Assembly: GCA_014529385.2 (NCBI GenBank)
Contig: CM043971.1
Span: 86,258,840-86,322,839 of the forward strand
Direction: 5' to 3'
DNA: 64,000 nucleotides
Origin: Adiantum capillus-veneris
Lineage: Eukaryota > Streptophyta > Polypodiopsida > Polypodiales > Pteridaceae
The notes below the pieces were generated by a model. It searched no databases and had not been told where the DNA came from. It saw nothing but the letters and a program-made list of their open reading frames with translations. A program made the translations under genes and the position numbers. Below are positions 33,671 through 46,000 of this stretch, piece by piece; positions within the stretch are counted from its first letter, which is position 1; the number at the start of each line of letters is the position of its first letter.

Positions 33671-33780
33671 TCTATACTAATAGATAATGAGTGAGGAGAT
33701 TCCGGCTCCCCCGGACACGTGTCTCAAGCAAAATCCTCCCGTGTGTGAGCTCTACGCACGGGCGTCACAATCCGTTGTGT
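33671..33780 (+). other. Possible Helitron 5' terminus
   Basis: TCTATACTAATAGATAATGAG after a preceding A resembles plant Helitron starts, and a CCCGTG..GCACGGG-type imperfect palindrome lies nearby (about 33739-33765). No CTRR terminus could be paired with it. Confidence 0.2.
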
Positions 33781-35083
<1,303 letters not shown>

Positions 35084-35105
35084 CCGGCTGCCGGCCGTAC
35101 TAGAA

Positions 35106-35357
35106 GGTAAAACATTAAGATGAGAAGAAACGCAAGGGCGAGACGTAGCGGCAACCGAGAAAAGGAGCTGGCCGGCATGGTGGTCATGAAGTCAAAGGAG
35201 ATGCTTGACCGTTGCCAGAAATTAGAGGAGTTGGCTGGCATGGCCAAGATGAAACTGAAGCAGATGCCTAAGCATTGCCTGCTTCATGTGATCGCAAAGC
35301 TGGAGTCCAAGTAAAGGCATGGTCACTTGCATCCGACCACTGCGCCATTCATATCCT
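35106..35357 (+). repeat. 252-bp flanking duplication, left copy
   Basis: This matches 47072-47323 with 14 mismatches by eye and no gap. It contains an ATG frame (MRRNARARRSGNREKELAG...) ending at a TAA that is a GAA in the right copy. Its right edge is exactly where the truncated E2 LTR starts; the left edge of the right copy is exactly where the copia LTR ends. Confidence 0.92.
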
Positions 35358-35698
35358 TTAGTGTATGAAGCTTCCATCTTCATTGCACTAGCTAGTCTTG
35401 AAGGAACACAAAGAATTGTATTGTACAATGTCTCTCTTGATGGGAGAAACCATAATACAAAGCCTTTTGGAGGGGGGACCGGCTCCATGCAAATCCGGTC
35501 CTCAACTGTTGTCAATAGTTTAATTGCTCTCTCTTTTGAAAGTATTGTCGATGCTATCTAACTAGGTGTTATGCTTTTTGTTGCTCTCTCCACCCAAGCA
35601 CTCTTGTAATTATCATTAGGAATCTATTCTAATGAAATGCCCACTATGTTCATGCTAATTTCCGCTACAAATAAGATTCTAGGCCATTAAATGTTACA
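35358..35698 (+). repeat. E2 5' LTR remnant (341 bp)
   Basis: Identical by eye to 42672-43012, the last 341 bp of the 3' LTR. It ends ATGTTACA and is followed by the PBS. Confidence 0.95.
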
Positions 35699-35699
35699 T

Positions 35700-35711
35700 T
35701 GGTATCAGAGC
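35700..35711 (+). other. E2 primer binding site (tRNA-iMet)
   Basis: TGGTATCAGAGC starts two bases after the LTR end, complementary to the 3' end of plant initiator methionine tRNA. Confidence 0.93.
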
Positions 35712-36115
35712 TCAAGGTTTCTCTTTTCTTGCTCAAGAAGGGAGGTCCTCAAGCTAGCTACAAATGGTTGGTATTATTAATTGCCTGTGAGTAAGTAGAA
35801 TAGGGATTTTTCAGCCTTGCAGTGCGCCTGCCTTTGTGCAGTTAACGGGGCATCACCGTCGAGAGCTATGGTCTTAATAGTGGAGTCCTACGGGGCTTGC
35901 CTACGGCTTAACCACTATTGAGCTATTAGAAGCTTGACAGGAGCCGGTGCTGTTTTGGTGTCGAAAGACCCTCTCTTCTATTCCTTGCAATTAATGGTAT
36001 TCGAGCCGCGGGTACAGTAGCTTGAGTGCTTTTTCTAAAGGGGTAAAGAGGAGTAGCAACTAGGGCTTGAAGTGCCAAAGTACACCTAAAAAGTTTACAC
36101 CTAAAAATTGTTAGA

Positions 36116-39100
36116 ATGGCTGACAATATTAAAGAGAGTGAAATTAATGTTGATAACTTTGATTTTGCTCATGAGCAAGCTACTAATGATGCTTCAATGC
36201 TTGTTAATTATCTTGTTTCTAGGCTTCAACAAGCCATGGGCAATCCATCTCTCCAAAGTGAAGTGCAACGGCAGCTCCGTGCTCACGGGATTCTCCAAGC
36301 TCATCACCATGACGAGAGAACACCTAGGAAGCCTCCTTGTGAGACTACCAAAAGAGGTCTCTCTCCGATTCGGGAAGAAGAAGAGAATCCATATGAAGGG
36401 CTCAAGAACTTACTTCTTGATGATGCATCTCCTTCCCAAAGGAGAACTCAAGAGCCTCCACCGAAGGAACGAGAAAGAAGCGAGTCTCCCGCCACCTCGG
36501 CGGAGATGGCTCCACGAAGACGGCGGGCTAAACGCTCTCCATCACCACCAAAGCGGAGAAGACCATCACACTCTTCTCCACGCCATAATTCAAAGAGGGA
36601 TGATAAAAAGCAAGAGAAGAAAAAGGCGAGAAAGAGGACACCCTCTTCTCCATCTTCTTTATCCTCTTCCTCTTATGAAAGCTATGGTGAAGACGACAAA
36701 GATCAAGACAAGAAAAAGGCGAGAAAGAGGTCACCCTCTTCTCCACCTTCTTCAAATTCTTCATCTTCTGAAGAAAGTGATGGTGCAACTTTTGAACCAT
36801 CAAAAAGAAGAGGCCATAGGAAATCCTATGCCGCATGGAAGAGGTCGTCCAAGCTGAAGAAATTCAAAGAGGGAGGGAAGAGCATCTCTTTCCTTACCTA
36901 TGATGGCACCTTCGGTGCTACAGACAAAGTTTTGGCCTTTATCCAGCAATTCGATGCGGCGTTTGGAGATGAGGGCTTCACGGAGTCCTCTAAGCTACGC
37001 CATGTAGCTATGCACTTTCAAAAGTCCGCCAGACAATGGTGGTCTAGCCTACGAGCCAACGGTGAAGCTCCACGAACATGGAAGGCTTTAAGAGCTTCCA
37101 TTATGAAGCAGTTTTTGGCCACCGATGCCAAAGACAAAGTACTCACCGAATGGCGAAGCTTAAAGCTCTCTCCCAATGAATCCATCCACAAATATGTAGA
37201 CAAGTTTTGGGACCTACAACTCAAAGCCACTGTCTTCAAAAAGTTGGATTTTGGAGAGCAAAAGCAACAATTTTGTGCGGGCTTAACCGAAGAAATGGCG
37301 GAGTATGTCAACTCCCAAAGGCCACGTACCATATCGGCGGTAATACACCATACTATGGTGGCCTCGCGAATCAATTTCCAAACGGGGGGTAAAAGAAATA
37401 ATAAGCCCCCGGAAAACAAAGGTTCCAATGAGCCTAAGGGGAAGGACAATGTCCAAAAGTCTCCTAAGGGCAATTCCAACAAAGCTAAAGAGAAGGGAGT
37501 TTACAAAGGAAAGAATAAACTCTCTCCTGAAGAGCTTGAGCGTTATCGTAAAGATAACCGGTGTTTCAAGTGCGGCGAACAAGGGCATGCGTACCGCGCT
37601 TGTCCCCAAAAGAACAACCGCCAAGATCCTCCTAGAGCTTCTTTGGTTGAAATCCAAGAGGAGGAGATTCACCAAACTCACCACAAAGGATCTCCTCTAT
37701 GCCATGCTTGGGGAAAGGTAAGAGAACATGATGCTTTTATTCTCTTTGACCCTGGTTCTACTCACAATTTCATATCTATGGAGTTAGCCACCAAGCTAGG
37801 CATACAATCCTACGAGATGGGAGATATCCTACCCGCAGACAGTGCCTTCAAGGGGCAAGAAGCTTCAGTCACTCCCTTAATCGGGAAATTGAGGCTTCAT
37901 GTCCAAGGCTATGTGGACAAAGAGGATTTCTTTATCTCTCCTCTCAAGCATGAGGATGTAATCCTAGGGGCACCATGGTTTGACCGTTTGGCTGCCCATG
38001 TTAAATTTCCTGAAAGGAGAATCTCCTTTAAGTTCAGGGAAAAGGACATGTATATAGATGCTAGGGAGATGGGTAACACCATCCCCATTGTACATACACC
38101 AGCTTTCAACAAGTCAATAAAGAGCTCTATTTCCGTGTACATGATTTTTGTTAAAGATTCTCAAAATGAACCTAATGCTTTAGCAAAAGAAAATAAAAGC
38201 AACCAAAAGGAATTAGAGTTATCCAATTTTCTCAAGGGGTTTCAAGATGTCTTTATTGACGACATCCCTTGTGAGCTACCTCCTAAACGAGGTAATGACG
38301 ACCATGCAATTGAACTTCTTCCAGGAAGTTCACCGCCTAACAAACCTCCTTATAGAGTTTCTCAAGCTCAACAAGAGGAGATTATGCGGCAAGTGCATGA
38401 GTTAATTGAGAAGGGCATGGTTAGGCCTAGCTCATCTCCATTTTGCTCACCTGTGCTATTAGTGCAAAAGAAAGACGGCACATATCGTATGTGTGTCGAC
38501 TATAGAGCACTAAATAGGATCACTATCAAGAATAGGTTTCCCGTTCCACGGGTAGAAGACCTATTTGATAAGCTACAAGGATCGACCTACTTCAGTAGGA
38601 TTGACCTAAAAAGTGGCTATCATCAAATAAGGATAGTTGATCAAGACATTGTAAAGACCGCATTTCGTACTACATTTGGTCTTTACGAATACATTGTCAT
38701 GCCTTTTGGCTTGACTAATGCACCAGCCACATTTAACCGCTTGATGGAGAAGCTGTTCAGACCTCATCGAACCTTCACTGGAGTGTTCTTTGATGATATT
38801 ATCATCTACTCTAATTCATTAGAGGAACATAAGCAACACCTCCAGGTAATATTTCAAGTTTTAAGAGAGAATAAACTTTATGTTAATCGAAAGAAAAGTG
38901 AATTTTTCTTGCAAGAGATTCAATATTTAGGTCACATTATCTCTCAAGATGGAATCCAAATGGATCCATCCAAGTTAGAGGTAATAAAAGGATGGCCTAA
39001 ACCAAGGAATCTTCATGAACTAAGAAGCTTTATAGGTATGTGTGCATACTATAGACGCTTCATAGAAAAGTTCTCACAAATTGCGGGACCATTACATGAC

Positions 39101-40600
39101 CTAACAAAGAAAAATGTTAGGTATACGTGGTCTGCTAAGGAGAACAATGCTTTCGAAAAGCTTAAAGAAAAGCTTATCTCTCAACCTGTGCTTACACTAC
39201 CGGATCTCTCAAAACCATTTGAGGTCCAATGTGATGCTTGTGGTGATTGCCTTGGGGCTGTTTTGCTCCAAGAAGGGCACGCCATAGGCTATGAGAGTCG
39301 AAGGCTCGACCCTGTTGAGCAAGCTCTAGGCATATACGAAAAAGAACTCCTTGCAGTTCTACATGCCTTAGACTCATGGAAGCACTATTTATTGGGGACT
39401 CCTTTTATTCTGCGAACGGATCACCAAAGTCTTAAGTACTTCATGACGCAGACCAAGCTCTCCGACAAACAAATGAGGTGGGCAAATTTCCTTTCGCAAT
39501 TTCATTTTCATATTGCTCACATTGCTGGCAAGCATAATCAAGTAGCCGATGCACTCTCAAGACGACCGAGAGTGAATGCGGTTTCCATAGCAACTCACAA
39601 TGATCTATCTTTAATGATAGATGAGTATGCTATTGATCCCGATTTTAGAGATGTGATTTCAGCCCTTGCCTTAGGGAAGAAAGAAGAACCATTTACTTTA
39701 CAAGATGGCTATCTTCTCTATGGCAATAGACTCTGCGTTACTAACTCACTACGTGAGAAAGTAATGTATGAATCTCATGCTCCCCCATATGCGGGGCATA
39801 GAGGGATTCAGTCTACCCTAAAGGGAATTGAAACATATTTCTATTGGCCTACCATGAAAGTGAACATACATGAGTATGTTTCCAAATGTGTGGTATGTCA
39901 AAAGACAAAATTTGATAGAGGGAAGCAACTTGGATTGCTTCAACCCTTGCCAATCCCTAATTCACCGTGGGAGAGCATATCCATGGATTTTATCTTTGGA
40001 TTGCCTAAGTCTATCCATGGGAATACGGGAATATGGACGATAGTAGACAGGTTCAGTAAACAAGCTCATTTTATACCTGTCAAAAAGACTATCAAAGCCC
40101 ATCAAATGGCAACCCTCTTCATTTCACAAATTTTCAAGTACCATGGCTTGCCAATGTCCATAGTGTCGGATAGAGATCCTAGAATGACCAGTAATTTCTG
40201 GAAGGGTCTCTTTGAGAATTTAGGAACAAGGCTAAACTTCTCTTCGGCCTATCATCCACAAACTGATGGCCAAAGTGAAATAGCTAACCTAACTATTCTC
40301 GATCTACTAAAAGCCTATGTAACGGAAGTAGATCAAAGATCCCAATGGGAGAAGTACTTACCCTTAGTAGAGTATGCTTACAATAACACTGTACATACTT
40401 CTACAGGAAAAGCACCTTTCGAGGTAATTGAGGGAAGATCAAAAAGTCCCTTGCTACTTAAGGTACATGGGAAGATCTTCGTTGCAGATGAGTATAGCCG
40501 AGACCTACAAGAATCTTTCCAAAAGATTAAGGATGCTATCTCTATCTCACAGCAAAGGCAAAAGGCTGCGCTGACAAGCACAGAAGAGCCCAACCTTTAA
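36116..40600 (+). CDS. E2 gag-pol polyprotein (1494 codons), RS-rich Gag
   Basis: This single frame encodes Gag, protease, RT, RNase H and most of integrase. Residues 1-60 are acidic and shared with E3. About 131-240 form an arginine/serine-rich region with two KKKARKR(T/S)PSSP repeats, like an SR-protein RS domain. The capsid-type domain spans about 250-420, and a CCHC knuckle CFKCGEQGHAYRAC lies at 483-496. The protease loop at 545 reads FDPGSTHNFIS, with proline where S/T is usual. RT has RMCVDYRALN and VFFDDIIIY (catalytic D893, D894). RNase H has GAVLL and RTDHQSL. Integrase has H2C2 (about 1220-1265) and catalytic D1291, D1352, E1388, with the usual 35-residue D-E gap. The frame ends early at 40600 because of an indel near 40570-40600; the C-terminal domain continues in another frame. 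ATG 36116 is the first ATG after the PBS in this frame and matches the E3 start. Confidence 0.92.
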   Translation: MADNIKESEINVDNFDFAHEQATNDASMLVNYLVSRLQQAMGNPSLQSEVQRQLRAHGILQAHHHDERTPRKPPCETTKRGLSPIREEEENPYEGLKNLLLDDASPSQRRTQEPPPKERERSESPATSAEMAPRRRRAKRSPSPPKRRRPSHSSPRHNSKRDDKKQEKKKARKRTPSSPSSLSSSSYESYGEDDKDQDKKKARKRSPSSPPSSNSSSSEESDGATFEPSKRRGHRKSYAAWKRSSKLKKFKEGGKSISFLTYDGTFGATDKVLAFIQQFDAAFGDEGFTESSKLRHVAMHFQKSARQWWSSLRANGEAPRTWKALRASIMKQFLATDAKDKVLTEWRSLKLSPNESIHKYVDKFWDLQLKATVFKKLDFGEQKQQFCAGLTEEMAEYVNSQRPRTISAVIHHTMVASRINFQTGGKRNNKPPENKGSNEPKGKDNVQKSPKGNSNKAKEKGVYKGKNKLSPEELERYRKDNRCFKCGEQGHAYRACPQKNNRQDPPRASLVEIQEEEIHQTHHKGSPLCHAWGKVREHDAFILFDPGSTHNFISMELATKLGIQSYEMGDILPADSAFKGQEASVTPLIGKLRLHVQGYVDKEDFFISPLKHEDVILGAPWFDRLAAHVKFPERRISFKFREKDMYIDAREMGNTIPIVHTPAFNKSIKSSISVYMIFVKDSQNEPNALAKENKSNQKELELSNFLKGFQDVFIDDIPCELPPKRGNDDHAIELLPGSSPPNKPPYRVSQAQQEEIMRQVHELIEKGMVRPSSSPFCSPVLLVQKKDGTYRMCVDYRALNRITIKNRFPVPRVEDLFDKLQGSTYFSRIDLKSGYHQIRIVDQDIVKTAFRTTFGLYEYIVMPFGLTNAPATFNRLMEKLFRPHRTFTGVFFDDIIIYSNSLEEHKQHLQVIFQVLRENKLYVNRKKSEFFLQEIQYLGHIISQDGIQMDPSKLEVIKGWPKPRNLHELRSFIGMCAYYRRFIEKFSQIAGPLHDLTKKNVRYTWSAKENNAFEKLKEKLISQPVLTLPDLSKPFEVQCDACGDCLGAVLLQEGHAIGYESRRLDPVEQALGIYEKELLAVLHALDSWKHYLLGTPFILRTDHQSLKYFMTQTKLSDKQMRWANFLSQFHFHIAHIAGKHNQVADALSRRPRVNAVSIATHNDLSLMIDEYAIDPDFRDVISALALGKKEEPFTLQDGYLLYGNRLCVTNSLREKVMYESHAPPYAGHRGIQSTLKGIETYFYWPTMKVNIHEYVSKCVVCQKTKFDRGKQLGLLQPLPIPNSPWESISMDFIFGLPKSIHGNTGIWTIVDRFSKQAHFIPVKKTIKAHQMATLFISQIFKYHGLPMSIVSDRDPRMTSNFWKGLFENLGTRLNFSSAYHPQTDGQSEIANLTILDLLKAYVTEVDQRSQWEKYLPLVEYAYNNTVHTSTGKAPFEVIEGRSKSPLLLKVHGKIFVADEYSRDLQESFQKIKDAISISQQRQKAALTSTEEPNL

Positions 40601-40605
40601 AGAAA

Positions 40606-41063
40606 ACGATTGGGTCTTGTTAAAGTTTCCCAAGGCTCGATTAAGGCACACGACGGGCAAGAATCCTACGGGCCACCAAAAGTACTATGCTAAACTAGCA
40701 AAAAGGTACTATGGTCCCTTCCAGATTCTTAGGCCAATCAATGAGATGGCCTATCAACTTAAGTTGCCCAATCATTGGCTCATACACAATGCTTTTCATG
40801 TGAGCCTCTTAAAGCCTTACAAAGGAGAGCCACCTCAAGAACCAACTATTGAAGACCCACCGGAGATCGAGGACCACGAGGAGGTGCTGCAGCCCGAGTC
40901 CATTCTCCGACATGAAGACAAGGTATTAAGAGGCGGTAAGACTATCCGACGATATCTTATTAAGTTTAAGAATTATCCTTTTGAAGATGCTAGATGGATG
41001 CAAGGCATACAATTAAAGGATAACCTAAACCTTGTCAATGCTTACAATGCTTCCCAAGAGTAA
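40606..41063 (+). pseudogene. E2 integrase C-terminus with chromodomain, out of frame
   Basis: This continues the polyprotein one frame away, from FKENDWVLLKF through YYGPFQIL and HNAFHVSLLKPY (integrase C-terminal domain) to ILRHEDKVLRGGKTIRRYLI and FKNYPFEDARW, a chromodomain. Chromodomains of such elements guide integration toward modified chromatin (known for the family). It stops at 41061-41063. The frameshift would leave the present protein without it unless ribosomes shift frame, for which no site is evident. Confidence 0.85.
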
Positions 41064-41406
41064 GCAAATGTACAAAATGTTAAAAATGAACAAAAATTTT
41101 TGTCTTATAAGACTCTCTTTTTCTTTATTTGTGCACAAAAATAAAGTAGTATGCATGCTTAGATCAAGTTTGTGGAGACGACGTCTCCCAAACACCAAGT
41201 AGAGCTTGTCACTCTACTATGGAAGACTGATAGGACTAATGTGCAGACATGCTTGCGGCAGCCTCAGGCTCTCAAGCGCCAAATGGACTAGTCATCCATT
41301 ATGGAATGATGTCGTAGGGTAACATAGGGATCCTCTACCCGCTAAGAAAAGGACTCATGCATATGCTTTATCTTCTCTACACCATAGTCGAGGACGACTA
41401 TGATTT
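41064..41406. other. E2 3' untranslated region
   Basis: Non-coding DNA between the pol stop and the PPT. No further ORF is seen, unlike in E1. Confidence 0.7.
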
Positions 41407-41420
41407 CAAGAGAGAGGTAA
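41407..41420 (+). other. E2 polypurine tract
   Basis: CAAGAGAGAGGTAA directly precedes the LTR start TGTCATAA. Confidence 0.8.
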
Positions 41421-43012
41421 TGTCATAATAATCAATATCTAATTCTCCTAAATGATTTTCTCATATTAAACTGATCATTTAATGTGGGGAAGTGCCAAGG
41501 GAGAAAAAGCTAGAATATTGGTTAAGTTAGCAGACCGGCCACAGTAGGGATCCAAAGGAGGGAAAATAGGGATCCAAAGGGGGGGCCATCTGCAAAAGAG
41601 CCATGTGAAACAACGGGCTAAAAAGACCCTAAGGTTCAGCCCATTAAGACTTCCAAAATGCTAAGGTTCCAAAATTCAAAGGTTGTGTCCAAAGGTCAAC
41701 CTTAGGGAAAATTGGATGCTTAGTGTGTGTGCCCAAAAAGTCTTTCTGCATCCCTACATGGGAGGGGGCGAGCCCCAAAGCTAGGGGATGAGAGAGAAAA
41801 CCACACACACACACACAGGCTCCCTTTACACAAAGGGAATGAGGGACACATGTCAGCTCCCTAGGCCAGATGCCCACAAGGTGTGCCCAATTCCTATTGG
41901 AAGACCCTTGAAGTGGACCAATGAGAATTAAGCTAGAGTAAATCTAGTTTAATTAATTAAAAACATTTAATAAAAGAAACCAATAAGAATTAAGTGTCCT
42001 AGAAGACTATTGGGCAGTCTCCCAAGGGGTCCAATGAGCATTCAGAAGCCCCATGGCTTGCCTGATTCCTATTGGCCAGGAGGCAAAGGGGTCCAATGAG
42101 AGTTTAGTTTAATTATTTAATTATCTAAAGCTCTCACAAAAGGGGAAAGGGGGACACATGTCAGAAGGCTATCACTTATGCTGCTTAATTCCTATTGGCT
42201 TGACCTGGGGAGGTCCAATGAGGAAAAAGCCAGCCTAACTTAGCAGCTAGGGCTCGCCCAAGAGAGAGGGGGGGCTGATTTTTGCTTGGCATTCACTCTC
42301 ACACTCTCACACTTGACCATGTGTGAAGGGAAAAACACTCTATCTCCTCCCAAGCTTTAATGGAGAGCTCATCACCTACTCCAAGCTTGTGAGATAGAAG
42401 CCTACATCAACACTCTCTTGGCATGTGGATGCAAATCCAACCAAGAGCCAAGCTTCAATGCATGCTCATCTTCTCTACCAAGCTAATTACTAAGCTAACC
42501 TATGCTAATATGAGTGATTATGTGAGGAGATGTACTTCTTTCTCGTAAGATACTTCTTTTTCCTCTCAATCTACTCTCATACCCTGCTAGCTCTCACCAT
42601 CTTCGAAGGTGTGTGAGGTCTTGGGTCTGAGAACGGGGATAATTCAAGTTGTGTTTGATTAAGTGTTTTGCTTAGTGTATGAAGCTTCCATCTTCATTGC
42701 ACTAGCTAGTCTTGAAGGAACACAAAGAATTGTATTGTACAATGTCTCTCTTGATGGGAGAAACCATAATACAAAGCCTTTTGGAGGGGGGACCGGCTCC
42801 ATGCAAATCCGGTCCTCAACTGTTGTCAATAGTTTAATTGCTCTCTCTTTTGAAAGTATTGTCGATGCTATCTAACTAGGTGTTATGCTTTTTGTTGCTC
42901 TCTCCACCCAAGCACTCTTGTAATTATCATTAGGAATCTATTCTAATGAAATGCCCACTATGTTCATGCTAATTTCCGCTACAAATAAGATTCTAGGCCA
43001 TTAAATGTTACA
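41421..43012 (+). repeat. E2 3' LTR (1592 bp) with repeated CCAAT modules
   Basis: The repeat begins TGTCATAA and ends ATGTTACA. It is colinear with the 1587-bp E3 LTR at 51162-52748. The U3 part holds four copies of a module with CCTATTGG (or CTATTGG) followed by GTCCAATGAG or similar, near 41894-41926, 42009-42034, 42071-42102 and 42193-42221. These are CCAAT boxes in opposing orientation, a potential NF-Y-type enhancer. The last 341 bp are identical to the 5' remnant. Confidence 0.9.
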
Positions 43013-46000
43013 CAAGGGGTTGCAGGGGCCAATTTCTGGAAGGTCAATCAAATCAAAACAATACAGGTGGCAGGGGAAACCAGTCTCAAGGCAGGGGGAG
43101 TCAAAGAGGTCGTGGTGCAGGATCAAGCAGGCAAACATACTCCAGATAGTAGAGAATGTTGGACTTGTGGTGAAAGAGGTCACATGTCACGTGACTGTCC
43201 AAAGGGAAAAGCAAGTAGAAAGAGAGAACAGGGCAACTATGCATCTACTAGCAGAGATGCGGATGACAGCAAAAACGAGCGCATGTTTGTTATGCAACAT
43301 GTAATGAATACAATGATTGCAGAGAATTCCACCCAAGATGATGTTTGGTATGTGGATTCAGGTGCCTCTAATCACATGAAGTCTCGTGGAGAGTGGTTTA
43401 GAGATATGCGCAAACCAGATGTGTCAGGCTATGTGCAGACAGGAGATGACACAGCTCACCCCATTGCTCATGTAGGGGACATACCTCTAAATACGAAGAG
43501 TGGGAAATCAAAGTACTTAGCAGATGTACTTCATGTCCCAAACATTACAAAGAATCTTGTTTCTGTTGGACAAATGGTTGAGCAGGGTTTGCAGGTTCGC
43601 TTCAATCCAAATGGCTGTTATGTAGAAGATTTCCAGAATGACTGTAAGCTGATCACAGAGGGCAAATGTGTGGGCAGAATGTTTACGCTGAATGTAGACA
43701 TGCCTGAGGTAAAAGCTGCATTATTTGCACAGGGCACAGGTGTTGTGGCTGATGTTGACATTTGGCACAAACGCATTGGCCATGTCAATGAGCATAGATT
43801 GCGCAGCATGCAATCAAAACAGATTGTAAAAGGTTTGCCCAAATTCAAGGTGGATGTTATGCATAAAGTGTGTGCAGCATGCCAGTTTGGAAAACAGTCA
43901 AAGGGCTCATTTCCACATGAGCGCAATGTATGTAAAAAGCCACTTGAGGTGGTGCACACAGATGTTTGGGGTCCAACCGATACTGCAAGTATACATGGTT
44001 GCAGGTATTATGTCTCTTTCATTGATGACCATACAAGGAAAGTATGGGTCTACTTCATGCGTAACAAAAGTGAAGTGTTTGGTCACTTTCAAGACTTCAA
44101 AGTCATGATTGAGAAGGAGACAGATATGCAAATCAAGACATTGAGGTCAGATGGAGGGGGAGAGTACTTCTCCAATGATTTTTCAGATTTTCTGCGAATG
44201 CATGGTATACACAGGCAGTTTACATGCAGATATACTCCACAGCAGAATGGGGTCGCAGAAAGGAAAAACAGGCACATTGCAGAGGTTGCACGTGCATTGA
44301 TGAATGAGAAGAACATGCCTCATCATTTCTGGGCTGAAGCTGTAAATACAGCTGTGTACATTATGAACAGGACACCTACAGTTGCGGTGCATGATGTAAC
44401 ACCTGAGGAAAAGTTTACAGGTACAAAACCTGATTTGGCACACTTGAAAGTGTTTGGCTGCATAGCTTACGTGCATGTACCAGATGAGTTGCGTAGGAAA
44501 TTGGATCCTAAAGCAGAGAAATGTATTCTTGTGGGATATTCCCTTGAACAAAAGGGGTACAGGTGCTACAATCCTACTACACGAGAATTACGAGTGAGCA
44601 GAGATGTAGTCTTTGATGAGATGAGCAGCTGGTACAGTAATGCACATGGCACTATTGGGGCTGATGTAAAAGATGATGTGGTTGTACAAAATGTGAGGCC
44701 ACAGTCACAGGTTTTGAGTGGACCACAAGAGTCCTCTTCTCGTGGCTCTGTTGAGAAACCATGGAATGGTAGACTACGTACGCAGGTTACTCCACCAACA
44801 GGTACAGGGAATGCATCACGAAAAGGAAAGGAAAAGGTTGATGAACCTCCCTTTATGGCTGATGCATCATCAGGTTTTTCACATGTAGACATGGATTCAG
44901 ATGGTTCTGAACAAAGTCTTGATGAGGAATTTGGAATTCCGGCTGTCAGGACACCTGGTGTAAGGAAAGTACAAGAAGATGCTAGAGGGCAAAGGAGTGA
45001 CCCAGGACCGCGCAGATCTAATAGAGTCAGAAATCCAGTTTAGAAATTGACTTATGATGGGTATCTAGCGCATCACCAAGCCTACATGGCTAAGGTGATA
45101 CAGGATGTGGAGCCCACATGTTTTGAGGATGCAGTTGGAAATGTGCATTGGGATGATGCAATGAATGAAGAGATGGCTACATTGGAAGCAAATGACACAT
45201 GGGAGTTGGTGCCATTGCCAAGTGGCAAGAAAGCTATTGGCTGTAAATGGGTGTATAAAACCAAGCATAAGGCTGATGGTAACATTGAGCGTCACAAGGC
45301 AAGGCTGGTCGCAAAGGGTTATGCACAGACGTATGGCATAGACTATGAGGAGACCTTTGCTCCAGTGGCAAAGATGACGACTGTGAGAGCTGTCATAGCA
45401 GTGGCTGCATCTAGAGGATGGATTATACATCAAATGGATGTAAAGAATGCCTTCTTGAATGGTGAGTTGCAAGAGGAAGTGTATATGGATCAGCCACCTG
45501 GTTATGTTGATCCAGGTTACCCAGATTATGTATGCAGACTTCTCAAAGCTTTGTATGGTTTGAAGCAGGGCTCTAGAGCATGGTATGACAGGATTGCCAA
45601 GTATCTTGTCAGTATTGGTTTGAGGAGAGCTCATGCTGATCATTCACTCTATGTACGTGAGAGTGATGTGGGGATTGTGGTCATTACCATATATGTAGAT
45701 GACCTTATTATTGTTGGTGACAATGCTATGGAGATTGACCATGTGAAGGGTCTTCTCAAACAGGAGTTTGAAATGAAAGATTTAGGCGAGTTGCGCTACT
45801 TTCTTGGCATTGAGGTGATCAGGACTCCAGAGGGTGTATGGCTATCACAGAGACAGTATGCTTTGGACATGTTGTCAAAGTATGGTATGGCTGATTGTAA
45901 GCCAATTTCTATTCCCTTGGATGTGAATGCAAAGCTGAGTGCAGAGAAGGGTGATGTTGTTGAGGATGTCAACATGTACAGGAAGATTGTGGGTAGTCTA

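Larger units (their letters stand above)
35358..43012 (+). mobile_element. E2: chromovirus (Ty3/gypsy) with truncated 5' LTR
   Basis: A plus-strand element with a tRNA-iMet PBS, a long gag-pol frame, a chromodomain at the end of integrase, PPT and a 1592-bp 3' LTR (41421-43012). Only the last 341 bp of the 5' LTR remain (35358-35698), and these are identical to the matching part of the 3' LTR, so insertion was recent. The missing 1251 bp include U3, so this copy should lack its own promoter. Its 3' LTR abuts a broken copia element inside gag, with the 5-bp right flank CAAGG; the left flank is not the copia sequence, so the target duplication cannot be found. E3 (51162-53757) is a diverged relative. 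Confidence 0.93.

Noticed and set aside
36528-44892. Minus-strand open frames of 100-190 codons inside E2 and the copia element
   Set aside because: They are antisense shadows of the gag-pol frames and lack any recognisable motif.
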